64,000 nt of DNA from Pseudomonas sp. dw_358 (lineage in GTDB: Bacteria; Pseudomonadota; Gammaproteobacteria; Pseudomonadales; Pseudomonadaceae). The stretch covers positions 186,001-250,000 of the forward strand of contig NZ_JAAVUX010000004.1 in NCBI RefSeq assembly GCF_018449655.1. The letters are read 5' to 3'. Positions 61,453 to 64,000 of this stretch are shown piece after piece. The notes beneath the pieces were generated by a model that made no database searches, had not been told where the DNA came from, and saw nothing but the letters and a program-made list of their open reading frames with translations. The position numbers and the translations under genes are program-made. Numbering within the stretch: position 1 is the first letter of the stretch; the number at the start of each line of letters is the position of its first letter.

Positions 61453-63840
61453 ATGTCACTACATGCCGCACGCCCGAAGATTCTCGGCTTTATCAGTGAG
61501 GACGCTTCTGCGTGGCTGGTGGCACTGCTGGCGCTACTGGCCGGCGGGCTGTTGACGGTGATCCTCGCCGTGACCACCCATTCCCTCTATGTGCAGCAGC
61601 TGCGCCAACGCTTCGATTTGCTGGCCAGCGAGCGCACCACCCGTATCGAAGAACGCCTGACTGATCAGGTTCAGCGGCTGGACAGCCTGCGGCGCTTTGT
61701 GGTCTACGCCAACCCGGCGCCCCGCGCAGGCTTCGACGGTTTCGCCCGGCCATTGCTGGCTCGAACCCAGGCGTATTCCTGGATGCCCCGCGTCATCGAT
61801 GAGCAGCGCGAGCAGTTCGAGGCAGCTGCGCGGGCGCAAGGGCTGGCCGACTTTCGCATCCGGCAGATCGGCGCAAACCGAGCCTTGGAACCTGCCAGCC
61901 GGCGGGAGGTGTACTACCCGGTGTTCTACACCCAGTCGCTGATCCATTTGCCGGCACCCTTCGGGCTCGATATAGGTGCTGAAGGCGTTCGCAAGGCCAC
62001 CCTGGAGCAGGCACGCAAATCGGGCCGCATGGCCGTGTCGTCACCCCTGACGCTGATCGGCGTGGAGCCCCAGTACAGCCGTGGCGTGTTGTTGGTGGCG
62101 CCGGTGGTCACTGTCGCTTCCGGGGAGTTGAGCGGATTCGTGTCGGCCATCATCAGTATTCGGCAGTTGCTGGCCGATGGCTTGCCGGCGTCCAGCGAAG
62201 ACAGCCTGCACGTCGAAATTTCCGATCTGTCCACCGACAGTGACCATGAGGTGCTGTTTCGCTCCGACGACAGCCCGGTGGCCAGTGATCTGAAGGCTAC
62301 CCAGATGCTGCATCTGGCGGATCGGACCTATCAACTGGACATCAGCCCCAGCCAGTTCTTTGTCCAGAGCAACCCCGCAGAAGGGCTGGTGCTGCTGTGC
62401 GGCCTGGGCGCGCTGTTGAGCCTGCTGCTCAGTGCCATGTTCTACATGCTGGTCAGCCAGCGTCAGCGCGCGCAGCGCCGGGTCGAACAGCGCACCTGGC
62501 AGTTGCGGGTCAGCGAGCAGGAGCTGCGGGCGACCCACAACCAATTGCGCAACATCCTCGACGCTGCGACGCAGGTGGCGATCATTGCCACCGACCTGCG
62601 CGGAGTCATCACCCTGTTCAATGTCGGGGCGCAAAAGATGCTGGGTTATCGGGCCGAGGACGCCGTCGGCCGCCTGGCCCTGATCGAGCTGCACCTGCCC
62701 GAGGAGCTGCTTGCCCGCGCGGCGTCCATCAGCCAGCAGATCGGTCGGGAAGTGCCGCTGGGTCAGGCGATGCTGATCGAGCCCGATGGCTTTGATGATC
62801 CCCATGCTCAGGAGTGGACCCTGATACGGCGCAACGGCAGCCATGTCATGGTCAACATGCTGGCCACCACCGTGGTGGATGAACAGGGGCATTCGGTCGG
62901 CAACCTGGCGATTTGCATCGATATCACCGAAAGTCGCGAAGTGCTGCGCAAATTGGCGGCCCGCGACCGTTTGCTGGAGAAGCTCAGTGCCGAAGTCCCA
63001 GGGGGCATTTTCCAGTTTCGTCGCGACCCGGGCGGCATACCCAGCTTTGCCTACGTCAGCCAAGGGCTTGGCGAGCTCTATGAGCTGGATTGCGAGCGAC
63101 TGATGGCCGACGGCTGGGCCGCCATGGAGCGCATTCATCCTGATGATCAGGCGCGTATCGAAGCTTCCATACGGGAGTCGGCCGAGGCACTCACGCCGTG
63201 GCGTGAAGAATACCGCGTGGTCCTGCCCAAGCGCGGCGTACGCTGGATTCGCGGTGAATCGACCCCTGAGCCCGAAACGGAGGGTGGAACCCTCTGGCAT
63301 GGCTATCTGAGCGACATCACCGACCTCAAGCAGATCGAGGAAGAGCTGCGCGCGCTGTCGGTGACCGACGTGCTGACCGGGATCTTCAACCGACGCTATT
63401 TTCAACAGCGCCTGCAAAGCGAAATGGATCGATCTCAGCGCGATCACCTGCAGATGTCGCTGATCATGTTGGATATAGATCACTTCAAGCGTATCAATGA
63501 TCAGTTCGGCCACGCCATCGGCGACAAAGCGCTGCAGGCCCTGAGCGAACGCATCGGCCAGCGGGTCAGGCGCACCGATGTGTTCTGTCGCCTGGGGGGC
63601 GAGGAGTTTGTGGTGCTGTGCCCCAACGCCAATGGGCAGCAGGCTTATGCCTTGGCGTGCGAGCTGTGGCAAGCCCTGCGCAGTGCCCCTATCGACGGTG
63701 TCGGGCGGGTCACCGCCAGTTTCGGGGTGGCCAGTTGGCGTCCGGGAGAGGGCGCCGATGCGCTGTTGTTGCGGGCTGACTCAGGCGTCTATGCGGCCAA
63801 GCAGGCCGGGCGTGATCGGGTCGAGCCCGAACTGCCTTGA
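61453..63840 (+). CDS. membrane-bound CHASE-PAS-GGDEF diguanylate cyclase
   Basis: 795 residues; makes the second messenger c-di-GMP. Membrane helices near 20-40 and 310-335 bracket a periplasmic CHASE sensor (with RTTRIEERLTDQVQRL and the SRREVYYPVFYTQS segment); then PAS domains (about 360-480 and 490-630) and a GGDEF domain with active GGEEF at 715-719 and inhibitory site RRTD (706-709). The ATG at 61453 is preferred over TTG 61432 by position before the first helix. It separates rlmL from dacB. Confidence 0.92.
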   Translation: MSLHAARPKILGFISEDASAWLVALLALLAGGLLTVILAVTTHSLYVQQLRQRFDLLASERTTRIEERLTDQVQRLDSLRRFVVYANPAPRAGFDGFARPLLARTQAYSWMPRVIDEQREQFEAAARAQGLADFRIRQIGANRALEPASRREVYYPVFYTQSLIHLPAPFGLDIGAEGVRKATLEQARKSGRMAVSSPLTLIGVEPQYSRGVLLVAPVVTVASGELSGFVSAIISIRQLLADGLPASSEDSLHVEISDLSTDSDHEVLFRSDDSPVASDLKATQMLHLADRTYQLDISPSQFFVQSNPAEGLVLLCGLGALLSLLLSAMFYMLVSQRQRAQRRVEQRTWQLRVSEQELRATHNQLRNILDAATQVAIIATDLRGVITLFNVGAQKMLGYRAEDAVGRLALIELHLPEELLARAASISQQIGREVPLGQAMLIEPDGFDDPHAQEWTLIRRNGSHVMVNMLATTVVDEQGHSVGNLAICIDITESREVLRKLAARDRLLEKLSAEVPGGIFQFRRDPGGIPSFAYVSQGLGELYELDCERLMADGWAAMERIHPDDQARIEASIRESAEALTPWREEYRVVLPKRGVRWIRGESTPEPETEGGTLWHGYLSDITDLKQIEEELRALSVTDVLTGIFNRRYFQQRLQSEMDRSQRDHLQMSLIMLDIDHFKRINDQFGHAIGDKALQALSERIGQRVRRTDVFCRLGGEEFVVLCPNANGQQAYALACELWQALRSAPIDGVGRVTASFGVASWRPGEGADALLLRADSGVYAAKQAGRDRVEPELP

Positions 63841-63855
63841 GTCGGCTTGCCGGTC

Positions 63856-64000
63856 TTACAACCGTGGCGAAGAATCGACCACCCGCGGTTGCGGATACAA
63901 GCTCATCAACACCTGATCGAGCACCGAAGAAGCGCCCCAGGGTTTGGGGTCGTTGAGAATCGCCACCACGGCCCAGGTATTGCCGTTGCTGTCGCGGCTG
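63856..64000 (-). CDS. dacB: D-alanyl-D-alanine carboxypeptidase/PBP4 (3' end)
   Basis: The last 48 codons only, running out of the window; reading ...SRDSNGNTWAVVAILNDPKP then WGASSVLDQVLMSLYPQ. This is the C-terminal end of a PBP4-type serine carboxypeptidase that trims peptidoglycan in the periplasm. Identification rests on the short tail and on the pyrD-rmf-rlmL-dacB order known in Pseudomonas. Convergent with the cyclase gene. Confidence 0.7.
   Translation of the reverse strand, partial: SRDSNGNTWAVVAILNDPKPWGASSVLDQVLMSLYPQPRVVDSSPRL

Overview
The window is typical of a Pseudomonas chromosome, most likely the P. fluorescens group. It is GC-rich and carries well-known Pseudomonas gene blocks: smc-zipA-ligA, dnaX-ybaB-recR, apt-anr-cco, aer-acnA, cysB-cysH-pabB, ppsR/ppsA-rraA-cmaX-crfX-cmpX-sigX-oprF, and pyrD-rmf-rlmL-dacB. 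No prophage, transposase, CRISPR array, tRNA or rRNA gene was recognised. Almost everything is vertically inherited core genome, and the unusual material is mainly between genes.

Layout. 1-4.6 kb: 3' end of smc (chromosome condensation), zipA (divisome), ligA (DNA ligase), with REP-type repeats in between. 4.8-9.8 kb: a zinc-binding peptidase, the 4.5S/SRP RNA gene ffs with a clear promoter, a decayed HigA-like antitoxin, a Tat-exported type I 3-dehydroquinase convergent with a TIM-barrel isomerase-like gene, a small secreted protein and a periplasmic solute-binding protein. 9.9-13.8 kb: dnaX-ybaB-recR and apt. 13.8-23.1 kb, all minus strand: the oxygen regulator anr behind a perfect Anr box, and one compact cbb3 oxidase operon ccoNOQP-ccoGHIS-tauE-like. 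23.4-30.5 kb: hydrolase, aerotaxis receptor, acnA, rlmM, tusA and oprI.

30.9-40.4 kb: small acetyltransferase, DAHP synthase, 5'-nucleotidase, universal stress protein, cysB, cysH, pabB, and a three-gene membrane/periplasm cassette (ATP-grasp ligase, 7TM inactive transglutaminase, retropepsin-like protease). 40.5-47.2 kb: the methylcitrate operon prpR-prpB-prpC-acnD-prpF, with two copies of a palindromic operator, one lying over the prpR start codon; no prpD follows. 47.3-56.2 kb: ppsR/ppsA divergent pair (gluconeogenic entry), hydrolase, rraA and the cell-envelope stress block cmaX-crfX-cmpX-sigX-oprF.

56.3-57.1 kb is the most striking non-coding stretch: a compound palindrome with arms of about 230-245 bases, flanked by a 12-base tandem repeat on one side and a hexamer repeat on the other. 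Then come pyrD, rmf with a three-hairpin leader, a 525-base gap with four further perfect hairpins ahead of rlmL, a membrane diguanylate cyclase, and the 3' end of dacB.

Functional themes are respiration and oxygen sensing (anr, cco, aer), central carbon metabolism (acnA, prp, ppsA), sulfur assimilation (cysB, cysH, tusA), RNA and ribosome maintenance (ffs, rlmM, rlmL, rmf, rraA) and outer-membrane integrity (oprI, sigX, oprF).
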